DNA of 64,000 nt from JACKIC01 sp964392305 (GTDB lineage: Bacteria > Planctomycetota > UBA1135 > UBA2386). Shown here piece by piece: positions 1 to 7,404 of this stretch (within the stretch, counting starts at the first letter, position 1; each line of letters starts with the position of its first letter). The notes beneath the pieces are model-generated. The model saw nothing but the letters and a program-made list of their open reading frames with translations. It searched no databases and was not told where the DNA came from. A program made the translations under genes and the position numbers. The DNA is taken from assembly GCA_964392305.1 (NCBI GenBank), contig CAYMPV010000009.1, positions 62,001-126,000 of the forward strand. The letters are read 5' to 3'.

Positions 1-1163
1 TCGGCGAACTGCCCCTCGGGGGTCAGGCAGACGTCGCGCAGCACCGGCTCGCGCAGGCAGATGCGCCGGATCGCGTCGCGGTCCTCGCGCGTCGACACGA
101 ACAGCACGCGTTCCCCGGCGCGCAGCCCGGCGGCGAGGAAGCGCAGCGCCAGGAAGGTCGAGCGGATGCCGGGCTCGGCGAGCAGCACCGTCGAACTGCG
201 CGACGACGGCCCCGAGTCGCGCAGGAAGGCGCGATCGAGGTCGGGGTGGCCGAGCTGGATCGCGGCTTCGCCGCGCGCCGGCACCTTGAACTGCGCCTGG
301 TCGCGCGCCATCGACAGCTGCGCCGCCACCGACGGATAGATGTGCAACCCCGGACCGCGTTCGTTGCGGGCACCGAGGTAGACGTCGCGGGTGATGCCGC
401 GGCCGGCGATCGAGAAGTGGTGCACGCCGCGGTAGTAGTACTGGTGCCGAGCCTTGGTGATCTCGATCGCGCGCGCCTTGAAGTCGGTCGCCTCCTCGCG
501 GAACGACAGGTGCACCATCAGATCGGTCGAGAACTCCTCGGCCGACGGCAGGCGCAGGTCACGCGGGTGCGCCTCCTCGATCACGAAGATGCCGTGGATC
601 TTGTTCTCGAGCAGGCGCCGCCGGGTCTCGAGCAGCGCCGTGCGCTTCTCGAAGTACTCGAGGTCGGTCAGCAGCAGGCCGACGTTGTCGACGACCACCA
701 TGTGCACCGGCGCGGCGCGGCCGTGGTTCTCGATCTCGGCCAGGATCCACTCGATGTCGACGGTGGTGCCGCGCGCGCTCCTCTGCTGCAGCGACGCCGG
801 CCGCGCCTGCGTCAGCACCAGGCGGCCGGTGGCTTCGCCGCTGCCGGTCTCGAGCACCAGTCGCCCCGGCACCTCGCGCGGCAATACGCGGATCTCGGCG
901 CCGGTGCCGAACCAGTCGAAGTCGGCGTCGAGCTTCTTCTCGATGCTCTCGGGTGAGTGTTCGACCGAGTAGTACAGGAACGTCGAGCCGTCGCGGCTGG
1001 CCAGCCAGGCGCGCACGATCATCTCGAGCGCGAGCAGCGTCTTGCCGGTACCGGGACCGCCGGCCAGGCACAAGAACACCGCCGCGTCGTCGGGATAGCG
1101 GATGCCGCCGCCGAGGATGCCGTCGAGGCCGTCGATGCGGGTCTTGAGCGTCGCGAACGTCAC
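1..1163 (-). CDS. KaiC/RadA-like RecA-superfamily ATPase (partial, 3' end outside window)
   Basis: The frame starts at a GTG (1163-1161) with an in-frame TAG only four codons upstream, so this start is nearly forced. It stays open to the left edge (387 codons visible) and the C-terminus is missing. The N-terminus has the KaiC/RadA entry motif (GLDGILGGGI) followed by Walker A (GGPGTGKT) around residues 33-40. A Walker-B-like hydrophobic stretch ending in VVVDNVG follows, and a second RecA-like half seems to begin near the window edge (TVLLAEPGIRSTF). Family knowledge: KaiC-like ATPases are cytoplasmic NTPases acting in signalling or DNA transactions. The specific role here is unknown. It is divergent from the phosphatase-fold gene with a 37-base gap. 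Confidence 0.8.
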   Translation of the reverse strand, partial: MTFATLKTRIDGLDGILGGGIRYPDDAAVFLCLAGGPGTGKTLLALEMIVRAWLASRDGSTFLYYSVEHSPESIEKKLDADFDWFGTGAEIRVLPREVPGRLVLETGSGEATGRLVLTQARPASLQQRSARGTTVDIEWILAEIENHGRAAPVHMVVVDNVGLLLTDLEYFEKRTALLETRRRLLENKIHGIFVIEEAHPRDLRLPSAEEFSTDLMVHLSFREEATDFKARAIEITKARHQYYYRGVHHFSIAGRGITRDVYLGARNERGPGLHIYPSVAAQLSMARDQAQFKVPARGEAAIQLGHPDLDRAFLRDSGPSSRSSTVLLAEPGIRSTFLALRFLAAGLRAGERVLFVSTREDRDAIRRICLREPVLRDVCLTPEGQFA

Positions 1164-1200
1164 CTGCGCAAGCTACAACCCGGGCCGGACACAGGCCACG

Positions 1201-1863
1201 ATGGACGTTGCCAGATGCTCGGGTCAAGATGCGCAGGTGCTGCCCGATCCGACCGATTTCTGCCGACTCTGGCTGTTGCGCCATCCAGAACTCGACTCCG
1301 CTCACGCCGAATGCGCGATCGGCGACGGCCCCGCCGACCTGAGCCGCCGGGGGCGGGCCCAGGTGCTGCACTGGCTCGAACTGCTCAAGCCGGTCGAGCT
1401 CGCGGCGGTGTTCGCGAGTCCGCAGCCGCAGTGCCACGGTCCGGCGCGCGCGCTTGCCGAAGCCCGACAGCTCGAAGCGCTGGCCGAGTCGCGGCTGCGT
1501 GATCAGGCGATGGGGCGCTGGCAGAGCCGCGCCTGGCGCGAAGTGATGCGCGACGAGGAGGCGGCGGTGCGCACGTTCTTCTCCGAGTTCGGCGAGGCGC
1601 GGCCGCCCGGTGGCGAGAGCCTCGGCGACGCCGTCGAACGCGCGCTCGGCTGGTGGGGCGAAATGCGGCCGCAGCTGCTCGGCAAGGCGGTCGCCCTGGT
1701 GCTGCCCGGTTCGTTGATCGGCGGCCTGGTGGTGGCGATGCTCGGCCTGCGGTTGTCGCGCGGCGTCGCGTTCCAGTTGCCGCACGGCGGTGTCGGTGCG
1801 CTCGACGTGTTCGAGAACGGCGCGCGCGTCAGCTGCTGGAACGTCGGTGCGCTGGGGGCGTGA
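1201..1863 (+). CDS. histidine-phosphatase (phosphoglycerate-mutase fold) family protein, active site degenerate
   Basis: 220 aa from the ATG at 1201; the frame is open further upstream, but that part overlaps the divergent gene and looks non-coding. Residues 23-29 (LWLLRHP) match the RHG catalytic motif, with R27 and H28 kept and Gly replaced by Pro. LSRRGRAQ and MGRWQSRAW also match family landmarks. The second catalytic His (normally SHG before a hydrophobic helix) is absent: the equivalent stretch reads VLPGSLIGGLV. The usual second Arg (SxxxRAxxTA) is also missing (ASPQPQCHGPA). I infer a phosphatase-fold protein with altered or no phosphotransfer activity. Substrate unknown. Confidence 0.7.
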   Translation: MDVARCSGQDAQVLPDPTDFCRLWLLRHPELDSAHAECAIGDGPADLSRRGRAQVLHWLELLKPVELAAVFASPQPQCHGPARALAEARQLEALAESRLRDQAMGRWQSRAWREVMRDEEAAVRTFFSEFGEARPPGGESLGDAVERALGWWGEMRPQLLGKAVALVLPGSLIGGLVVAMLGLRLSRGVAFQLPHGGVGALDVFENGARVSCWNVGALGA

Positions 1864-1896
1864 GCCCTGCGCGAGGGCAGCGCCGCAGCCAGCCGT

Positions 1897-3327
1897 TCAA
1901 TCCGTCGTCAGCCGCTGCCGCTGCTGACCCAGCCGCCAGCGCAGCACCGTCAACAGCGCGACCGCGACCGCGAACAGGCCCAGCACCAGTCCCCACCAAA
2001 GTCCGGCAGGGCCCGCATCCAGGCCGTAGCCGAGCCAGACGCCGAGCGGCAGGCCGAGCAGCCAGAAGCCGACGAAGTTGGCGAGCAGCGGCGAGCGCAC
2101 GTCGCCCAGGCCGCGCAGGCAGCCGATCGACACGACCTGCAGGCCGTCGCCGATCTGGAACACGCCGGCGATCGGGATCAGCGCCGCGGCCATCGCGATC
2201 ACCGGCGCGTGTTCGCTCAACGTGCCGGCCAGCCATTGCGGCACCAGCAGGAACAACAGCATGAAGCCGCTCATCACGGTCGCCGCGGCCACCAGGGCTG
2301 CCTTGCACGCGCGTTGCACGGCGCTCGGGTCGCCGCGGCCGACGGCCCAGCCGACGCGCACCGACGCGGCGATGCCCAGGCCCAGCGGCACCATGAAGCT
2401 CAGCGACGCGAGTTGCAGGGCGATCTGGTGGCCGGCGAGGCGCGGCCCCTGACCGCCGACGTCGCCGGCGAGCGCGTCGAGGTGGCCGATGCACAGCGCC
2501 GTCGCCGCGAACACGCCGATCTCGAGCACGAACTGCGCGCCGATCGGCACACCCAGGCAGAACAGCCGCCACAGCGGTCGCAGCGCCAAGGCCTCGGCGC
2601 GCAGCACCGGGTCACGCAGCGCGCGCAGCGGCGGCAGCAGGTCATCGCGCGCGAACCACAGCAGCCCGAAGAACATCAGCCAGCGACACACCACGGTCGC
2701 GATCGCCGCGCCGGTGGCGCCGAGCTCGGGCAGGCCGAAGTGGCCGAAGATCAGCAGCCAGTCGAGCAGCGCGTTGAGCACGTTGCCGGCGAGGATCGTC
2801 CACAGCTGCGGCGCCAGTCGCGCGTGCGCCGACAGGTGGCTGCGCAGCACCGAGTACCACAAAAAAGGCAACACGCCCAGCGCCTGCAGCCGCGCGTAGC
2901 TGGCGGCGGTCGGTATCAGTTCGGCGGGCTGGCCGGCCAGCTCGAGCCACCACCCGGCGGGCAACAGCAGCAGCGCGGTCGGAATCGACAACAACAGGCC
3001 CAGCAGCGCCCCGCGCCCGAGCAGCCGGGGCACGGCCCGGTGATCGCGCGCCCCGACCGCCTGCGACAACAGGGGATCGAGCGCGGTGACCACGCCCATG
3101 CAGAACACCAGGGTCACCCAGGCGACGGTGTTGCCGAGTGCCATCGCCGGCAGCGAGGCCGGTTCGTGGCGGCCCAGCATCGCCACGTCGGTGAAGTTCA
3201 ATGCGGTGGTGCCGAACTGCACCAGTGCGATCGGCGCGCCGAGACGCAGCAACTGGCGCAGCTCGTCGGTGAACGAGCGGCTCGGCGTCTGGCTGGGGTC
3301 GAGGGCGGCGTCCATCGGGGCGAGCAC
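1897..3327 (-). CDS. MATE family efflux transporter (NorM-like)
   Basis: 476 aa polytopic inner-membrane protein with about 12 hydrophobic segments in two halves. The first half opens with LRLGAPIALVQFGTTALNFTDVAMLGR, the usual MATE N-terminal signature of a P-x-x-x-x-Q helix followed by DxxMLG. The expected family length is 440-480 aa. MATE proteins export cationic drugs, dyes or metabolites by Na+ or H+ antiport; the substrate here cannot be read. The start may be 3327 or the internal ATG at 3315 (MDAALDPSQ). It is convergent with the phosphatase-fold gene, with a 33-base gap. Confidence 0.9.
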   Translation of the reverse strand: MLAPMDAALDPSQTPSRSFTDELRQLLRLGAPIALVQFGTTALNFTDVAMLGRHEPASLPAMALGNTVAWVTLVFCMGVVTALDPLLSQAVGARDHRAVPRLLGRGALLGLLLSIPTALLLLPAGWWLELAGQPAELIPTAASYARLQALGVLPFLWYSVLRSHLSAHARLAPQLWTILAGNVLNALLDWLLIFGHFGLPELGATGAAIATVVCRWLMFFGLLWFARDDLLPPLRALRDPVLRAEALALRPLWRLFCLGVPIGAQFVLEIGVFAATALCIGHLDALAGDVGGQGPRLAGHQIALQLASLSFMVPLGLGIAASVRVGWAVGRGDPSAVQRACKAALVAAATVMSGFMLLFLLVPQWLAGTLSEHAPVIAMAAALIPIAGVFQIGDGLQVVSIGCLRGLGDVRSPLLANFVGFWLLGLPLGVWLGYGLDAGPAGLWWGLVLGLFAVAVALLTVLRWRLGQQRQRLTTD

Positions 3328-3635
3328 TGTTCCGCGGGCTGCTTGGGATGCAAGTCAGGCGATACCGCGGTGGGCTGGCGGTGTGGCGCATGCTGACTCG
3401 TCCTGGCCGGAACGGCGAGGTCGCATGGAGGCCGAGTCCACGAGCCTGGGGAAACCGGGAGAGTGCGCGGTTGCCGCGGTGCCGCTGGCGGTTGCGGTGT
3501 GGACAACTCCTGGAGAGTCGCAGTTCTGTGGAGAACCTCGTGGAGAAGCGAGGGTCTGGCCGGATCGGACCAGGAGCCGCAATCGGATGGGTTGGTTGCT
3601 TGGTCGCAGCCAACGGGTTCGTGGTTTGTTAGGGT
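3328..3635. promoter_or_regulatory. divergent intergenic region with a short palindrome
   Basis: This 308-base non-coding stretch lies between the divergent MATE and Y-family polymerase genes and should carry both promoters. I see no convincing -35/-10 pair. One short inverted repeat, GTTCT-GTGG-AGAAC at 3523-3536, lies about 100 bases upstream of the polymerase. It superficially resembles an SOS-type dyad, but the orientation and spacing match no LexA consensus I know. Confidence 0.35.
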
Positions 3636-4898
3636 ATGGGGATGGACCGCCGCATCCTGCACGTCGACATCGATGCCTTCCTCGCGTCGCTCGAACAGAT
3701 CCGCGACCCGACCCTGGTCGGCAAGCCCGTGGTGGTCGGCAGCGGGGTGGTCGCGTCGCGGTCCTACGAGGCCAAAGCCCGCGGCGTGCAGACGGCGATG
3801 GCGCTCGCCGAAGCGAAACGGCGTTGCCCCGAACTGATCGTCTGCGACGGCGATGCCCGCCTCGCCGAGCGCTACCGGCAGCGCGTCGCCGAGATCCTGC
3901 GGCGGTTCTCGCCCGTGGTCGAGGTCTGCTCGCTCGACGACTTCTACGCCGACCTGACCGGGGTGCCGCTGCGCATCGAACAGGCCCTCGCCGACCCGAC
4001 CGTGGTGCCCGGTGAGGGGTCGCTGCGGGCGCTGTGCGAACGGGTGCGCGCGGCGGTGCGCGCCGAAACCGGGTTGTCGGTGGCGCAGGGACTCGGTGCG
4101 ACGCGCACCGTGGCGCGCATGGCGACGACGCGCGCCAAACCCGGCGGCATCTGCGAGGTGAAGCCCGGCGGCGAGAGCGACTTCCTGGCCGGCTTTCCGG
4201 TCGAGGTGCTGCCCGGCGTCGGCCACCGCACCGCCGCGATGCTGCAGCAGGTCGGCGTCACCACGGTCGCCGAACTGCGCGCGCTCGACCGCGAACTGCT
4301 GCGGCAGAGCTTCGGCGCGCGCGGCGACGACCTGTGGTTGCGGTGTCGCGGTCTCGACGAGACGCCGGTGCAGACGACGCCGACGTTGCAGAGCATCTCG
4401 CGCGAGACTTCGTTCGAGCCGCGGCAAGACGCCGACTCGCAGCAGCGCGCGTTCCTGCGCGGCATGCTCGCCTACCTGCTCGACCGCGCCGCCGGCGAAC
4501 TGCGCACGCAGCGGCTGCTGGCGCGCACCGTGGTGGTGCGCGTGCGCCACGTCGACGGCGTGTTGGGTGAGAAGGCGCGCTCGCTGCGCGAGGCGACCGA
4601 TCGCACCGACGTCTGCATGGCGCTGGCCGGCGAGCTGCTCGACGAACTGCTGACGCGGCGCGTGCTGGTGCGGCTGGTCGGCGTCACGCTGCGTTCGCTG
4701 GTCGCGGTGGGCGCTGCGCAGGGCCTGCTGTTCGGCGGTGAGGACCAGGCGAAGAAGAAGTTGTTCGCGGCCGTCGACGCGGTGCGCGCGCGCCACGGTT
4801 TCGGCTCGCTGGTGGTCGGTGAGGCCGCCGAGTTGCTGGGCAAGCTGCCGCAGGGCCGGCACGGTTTCCGGTTGCGCACGCCGTCGTTGACGAAGTGA
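3636..4898 (+). CDS. Y-family translesion DNA polymerase (DinB/Pol IV-like) with unusual active-site residues
   Basis: 420 aa. Family landmarks are in order: VDIDAFLASLEQ at residues 10-21 (D11, D13, metal ligands), SYEAKARGVQTAM at 43-55, SLDDFYADLTG at 99-109, a helix-hairpin-helix thumb (LPGVGHRTAAMLQQVGVTT), and a little-finger start resembling SIxxExxF (SISRETSF). Two positions are unusual. The steric-gate aromatic after DxDxF is Leu16, and the usual catalytic DE pair (SIDEAY) is D101-D102. The enzyme would copy past DNA lesions in the cytoplasm. It could instead be a Pol IV-derived paralogue with altered sugar selectivity. Its stop is 3 bases from the stop of the convergent M56 gene. 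Confidence 0.9.
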   Translation: MGMDRRILHVDIDAFLASLEQIRDPTLVGKPVVVGSGVVASRSYEAKARGVQTAMALAEAKRRCPELIVCDGDARLAERYRQRVAEILRRFSPVVEVCSLDDFYADLTGVPLRIEQALADPTVVPGEGSLRALCERVRAAVRAETGLSVAQGLGATRTVARMATTRAKPGGICEVKPGGESDFLAGFPVEVLPGVGHRTAAMLQQVGVTTVAELRALDRELLRQSFGARGDDLWLRCRGLDETPVQTTPTLQSISRETSFEPRQDADSQQRAFLRGMLAYLLDRAAGELRTQRLLARTVVVRVRHVDGVLGEKARSLREATDRTDVCMALAGELLDELLTRRVLVRLVGVTLRSLVAVGAAQGLLFGGEDQAKKKLFAAVDAVRARHGFGSLVVGEAAELLGKLPQGRHGFRLRTPSLTK

Positions 4899-4901
4899 GG
4901 A

Positions 4902-6776
4902 TCAGAGGAACAGTGCGTCGACGTGCACCGCGAACGTGAACTTGTCGCGGTAGAGTTCCTCTACCATGCGCGCGACCTCGTCCTTGGTCTTGCCGAGCGC
5001 GTCGACGTGACCGACGTAGGGCACGAAGATCTTGCCGTCGCGGCCGACGGTCTGGGGCTTGGTGAGCAGTTCGAGTTGCTCGCAGCCCGGTTGTCTGGCG
5101 GCGTCGTCGTAGAGCACGAACCGCAGTCGTGAGCCCACGGCGAGCCCTGTTGCCGGCGGCGCTTCGAGCTGTGGTGCGGGATTGCGCCGCGGCACGAAGA
5201 CCACGTCGCCGTCGCGCAGGACCAGGTTCTCGACGGTGCTGCCGGTGCGCACCATCTCGCCGAAATCGACGACCACGGTGAGCGGCACGTCGGGGGCGGG
5301 CCGGATCAAGGCCACCTGGCCGAGGTTCGCCTCCGGCGTCCAACCAGCCGCGAACAGGACGCCGAGCAGGGTCTCGTCGGCGTCTGCCAGCGGCCTTGGG
5401 CCCTTGTCGCGCACCGCGCCGACCAGATAACACAGCCGCTGCGCCTTGGCATGAGGCGTGTGCACCAGAACATGGTCTGAGGTGACGCTGCAGCTCAGTC
5501 CGGTGATGGTCTCGACGATGTCCAGCACGCTGTTCGCCGGCAGCCGCGGCAGGCGCAGTTCGGTCAGCGTCGTGCGGCGCGCATCGACCTGCCGCGCGGA
5601 GTCGTCGATCACGAACGGCACCTTCGTGGCCTTCTCCAGCCACGCGGTCCACGCGTCGATCGTGGCGTTCTCGAGTCGCGTCTCGATCTCGACGGCGAGT
5701 CGTTGGGACACGTCGAAGGAGGGCTGCTTCTCCTGTGCGCGTGCGAACGCGAACGGCAAGGCGAATGCCGCGGCCAGCGCGGCTGCGAACTGCGTGACGA
5801 CCGACGGACGATGCGGAACGGCGTGGCACATGATGTCCTCCAGACGGGTCTTCCAATCGGTGAGCCGCCGCACGGGGCTCGCGAGCGCGGGCATCGGCAG
5901 CGGCGAAGGTTCGGCCGAGATGTGCAGCAGCGCGCGGCAGTAGGCGGAACGGCAATCGGGCAGCACGGCGGCGACCCAGGCATCGCAGCAGCGTTCTTCG
6001 GCGTGCCGCAGGCCTGCGCGCAGCAGCCACAGCAGCGGCAGCCACCACCAGAGCACCGTCGCGGCGGTCTCCAGCACGCGGACGAACGGATCGCCGCGGC
6101 GCACGTGGGCGAGTTCGTGCGCGAGCAACGTGCGCACGGAGCTGCGCGGGAGTTCGTCGAGTGAGCGGCGGCCGAGCAGGATGCGCATGCCGCCGCGGTG
6201 CAGGTGGACGACCGGTGGGATGTCCGCGCCGACGAGGGCGACCTTCGGCGCGCGCCTCAGCCCAAGGCGGGGCAGCAGTTCGTGCAGCTGGTCCTCGAGC
6301 CACTGCGGTGGTGGCAACGTCGCTGCGGTTGCGCGCCGGAACCGCCGGCCGCGGCGCCAGACCAGCGCTGCGGTCAGCGCGCTGCCGAGCAGCCACAGCG
6401 CACCGCCGACCGCACGGATGGAAGGCGCGGCGGGCGCGTTCGCGTTCGCTGTGGCCTGCACCACGGGGCTTGCCGCAGGGAGTACTACTCGCGCCGGGTT
6501 GCGCGCAGGTTCGGACAGTGCCGGTGTCGCGTGGGTGGCGCCCCGAGCTGCAGGTTCTGGTGCGGCAGTCTCCGGCTCCGCAGCCTCCGGCTCGGTGCGT
6601 GGCCAGTCGACCCCTACGACGAACACTCCTGGAATCACGAGCTTGGCGAGCGCCAGAAGGAACAGCAGGTGGGCGAGCACCGGGCGCCTTGCGAGCCGCA
6701 GCACCGTCCACGCCACCGCGCCGATTGCTGTCGCGATCAGCGCGTTGCCGGCCAGCGTTTCCAATGTGATGGTCAC
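4902..6776 (-). CDS. BlaR1-like M56 metallopeptidase fused to STN-like and SLBB/polysaccharide-export-like domains
   Basis: 624 aa. Membrane segments near residues 9-27 and 33-52 are followed by an Ala/Pro/Glu-rich stretch and another membrane helix. The M56 zinc-protease motif is H220-E221-L222-A223-H224, and the downstream EERCCD is typical of M56. After residue 350 comes an STN-like segment (about 353-440; DVSQRLAVEIETRLENATI... SVLDIVETITGLSCSV). Then come two SLBB/Wza-like pieces: TVVVDFGEMVRTGS...VLRDGDVVFVP around 490-530 and GRDGKIFVPYVGHVDALGKT near the end. In the BlaR1 family, signal sensing triggers the protease and relieves BlaI repression. The export-like C-terminus in place of a penicillin-binding domain suggests an envelope signal. 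The start overlaps the BlaI stop by 4 bases (ATGA). Confidence 0.85.
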   Translation of the reverse strand: MTITLETLAGNALIATAIGAVAWTVLRLARRPVLAHLLFLLALAKLVIPGVFVVGVDWPRTEPEAAEPETAAPEPAARGATHATPALSEPARNPARVVLPAASPVVQATANANAPAAPSIRAVGGALWLLGSALTAALVWRRGRRFRRATAATLPPPQWLEDQLHELLPRLGLRRAPKVALVGADIPPVVHLHRGGMRILLGRRSLDELPRSSVRTLLAHELAHVRRGDPFVRVLETAATVLWWWLPLLWLLRAGLRHAEERCCDAWVAAVLPDCRSAYCRALLHISAEPSPLPMPALASPVRRLTDWKTRLEDIMCHAVPHRPSVVTQFAAALAAAFALPFAFARAQEKQPSFDVSQRLAVEIETRLENATIDAWTAWLEKATKVPFVIDDSARQVDARRTTLTELRLPRLPANSVLDIVETITGLSCSVTSDHVLVHTPHAKAQRLCYLVGAVRDKGPRPLADADETLLGVLFAAGWTPEANLGQVALIRPAPDVPLTVVVDFGEMVRTGSTVENLVLRDGDVVFVPRRNPAPQLEAPPATGLAVGSRLRFVLYDDAARQPGCEQLELLTKPQTVGRDGKIFVPYVGHVDALGKTKDEVARMVEELYRDKFTFAVHVDALFL

Positions 6777-7195
6777 TCGGTGCCTCGCGGGTTCTCGCGC
6801 TGCTCGAGCGCGCGCAGGAACTGTTCGAGTTCACGCCGCTCGGCCGCGGTGAGCTCGTCGCGACGCGTCAGATGCGAGAGCAGCGGCGACAAGGTACCCG
6901 CGCAAAGCTGGTCGACGACCTGACGCAGGCGAAGGTCGATCAGGGCATCCCGGGCGACGAGAGCCTCGAACCCGATCGGCGAACTGCGCGGGATGCGGCG
7001 CACGCAACCCTTCGCTTGCAGGCGCTGCAGCAGCTTCTGCACCGTGCCGTAGTGCGCGGGGTCACCGCCCGGGTAGAGCTCGTCGGCGAGCTGGCGCACG
7101 GTGGCGGCTGGCCGTTCCCAAAGGAGCTGGAGCACGGCGAGCTCGGCGTCGGTGACGTCGGCGTTGGGGGCAGTGGACTTCGATCGACGAGACAT
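6773..7195 (-). CDS. BlaI/MecI/CopY family transcriptional repressor
   Basis: 140 aa from the ATG at 7195 (MSRRSKST). A TTG start at 7228 is possible but would place coding sequence over the palindromic operator, so 7195 is preferred. The N-terminal winged helix is clear: DVTDAELAVLQLLWERPAATVRQLADEL, then YGTVQKLLQRLQAKGCVRR. The C-terminal half has the dimerisation helices (LSHLTRRDELTAAERRELEQFLRALEQ). The family binds DNA as dimers and is inactivated by proteolysis through a BlaR1-type partner, which is the next gene. It is probably autoregulated through the dyad 29 bases upstream. Confidence 0.93.
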   Translation of the reverse strand: MSRRSKSTAPNADVTDAELAVLQLLWERPAATVRQLADELYPGGDPAHYGTVQKLLQRLQAKGCVRRIPRSSPIGFEALVARDALIDLRLRQVVDQLCAGTLSPLLSHLTRRDELTAAERRELEQFLRALEQRENPRGTE

Positions 7196-7223
7196 GGCGT
7201 CTTGGGTGCCGCGGAATGTTCGA

Positions 7224-7239
7224 GACAAGGTGTCTTGTC
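7224..7239. promoter_or_regulatory. candidate BlaI-type operator
   Basis: A perfect inverted repeat, GACAAG-GTGT-CTTGTC, lies directly upstream of the repressor start. Known BlaI/MecI operators are short dyads centred on TACA/TGTA-type half-sites. The ACA...TGT core here fits that pattern, although the exact site is lineage-specific. It is likely the autoregulatory site of the BlaI-M56 operon. Confidence 0.5.
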
Positions 7240-7258
7240 GTCAAGTGTTTTCCGGGTG

Positions 7259-7393
7259 GTTGCCGGCGCTACGCTTCGCCAGCCACTGCGCGACGGCAAC
7301 AGCGTGCAACTGCAGTTCTTGGCCGCGAACAGCGACGCGATCGCGTTGCCGGAGGCGGGCTGCAGCTACACGGTGCACCAGGTCGCGCGCTGA
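7259..7393 (+). pseudogene. possible remnant of a protein C-terminus
   Basis: About 45 codons ending at a TGA (7391-7393) read like natural protein rather than antisense: LRDGNSVQLQFLAANSDAI then ALPEAGCSYTVHQVAR. The frame upstream runs through the operator and the antisense of blaI, so no intact gene is possible. It could be a decayed gene end or chance, because GC-rich intergenic DNA is often open. Low confidence. Confidence 0.25.
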
Positions 7394-7404
7394 CGAGATC
7401 CATC

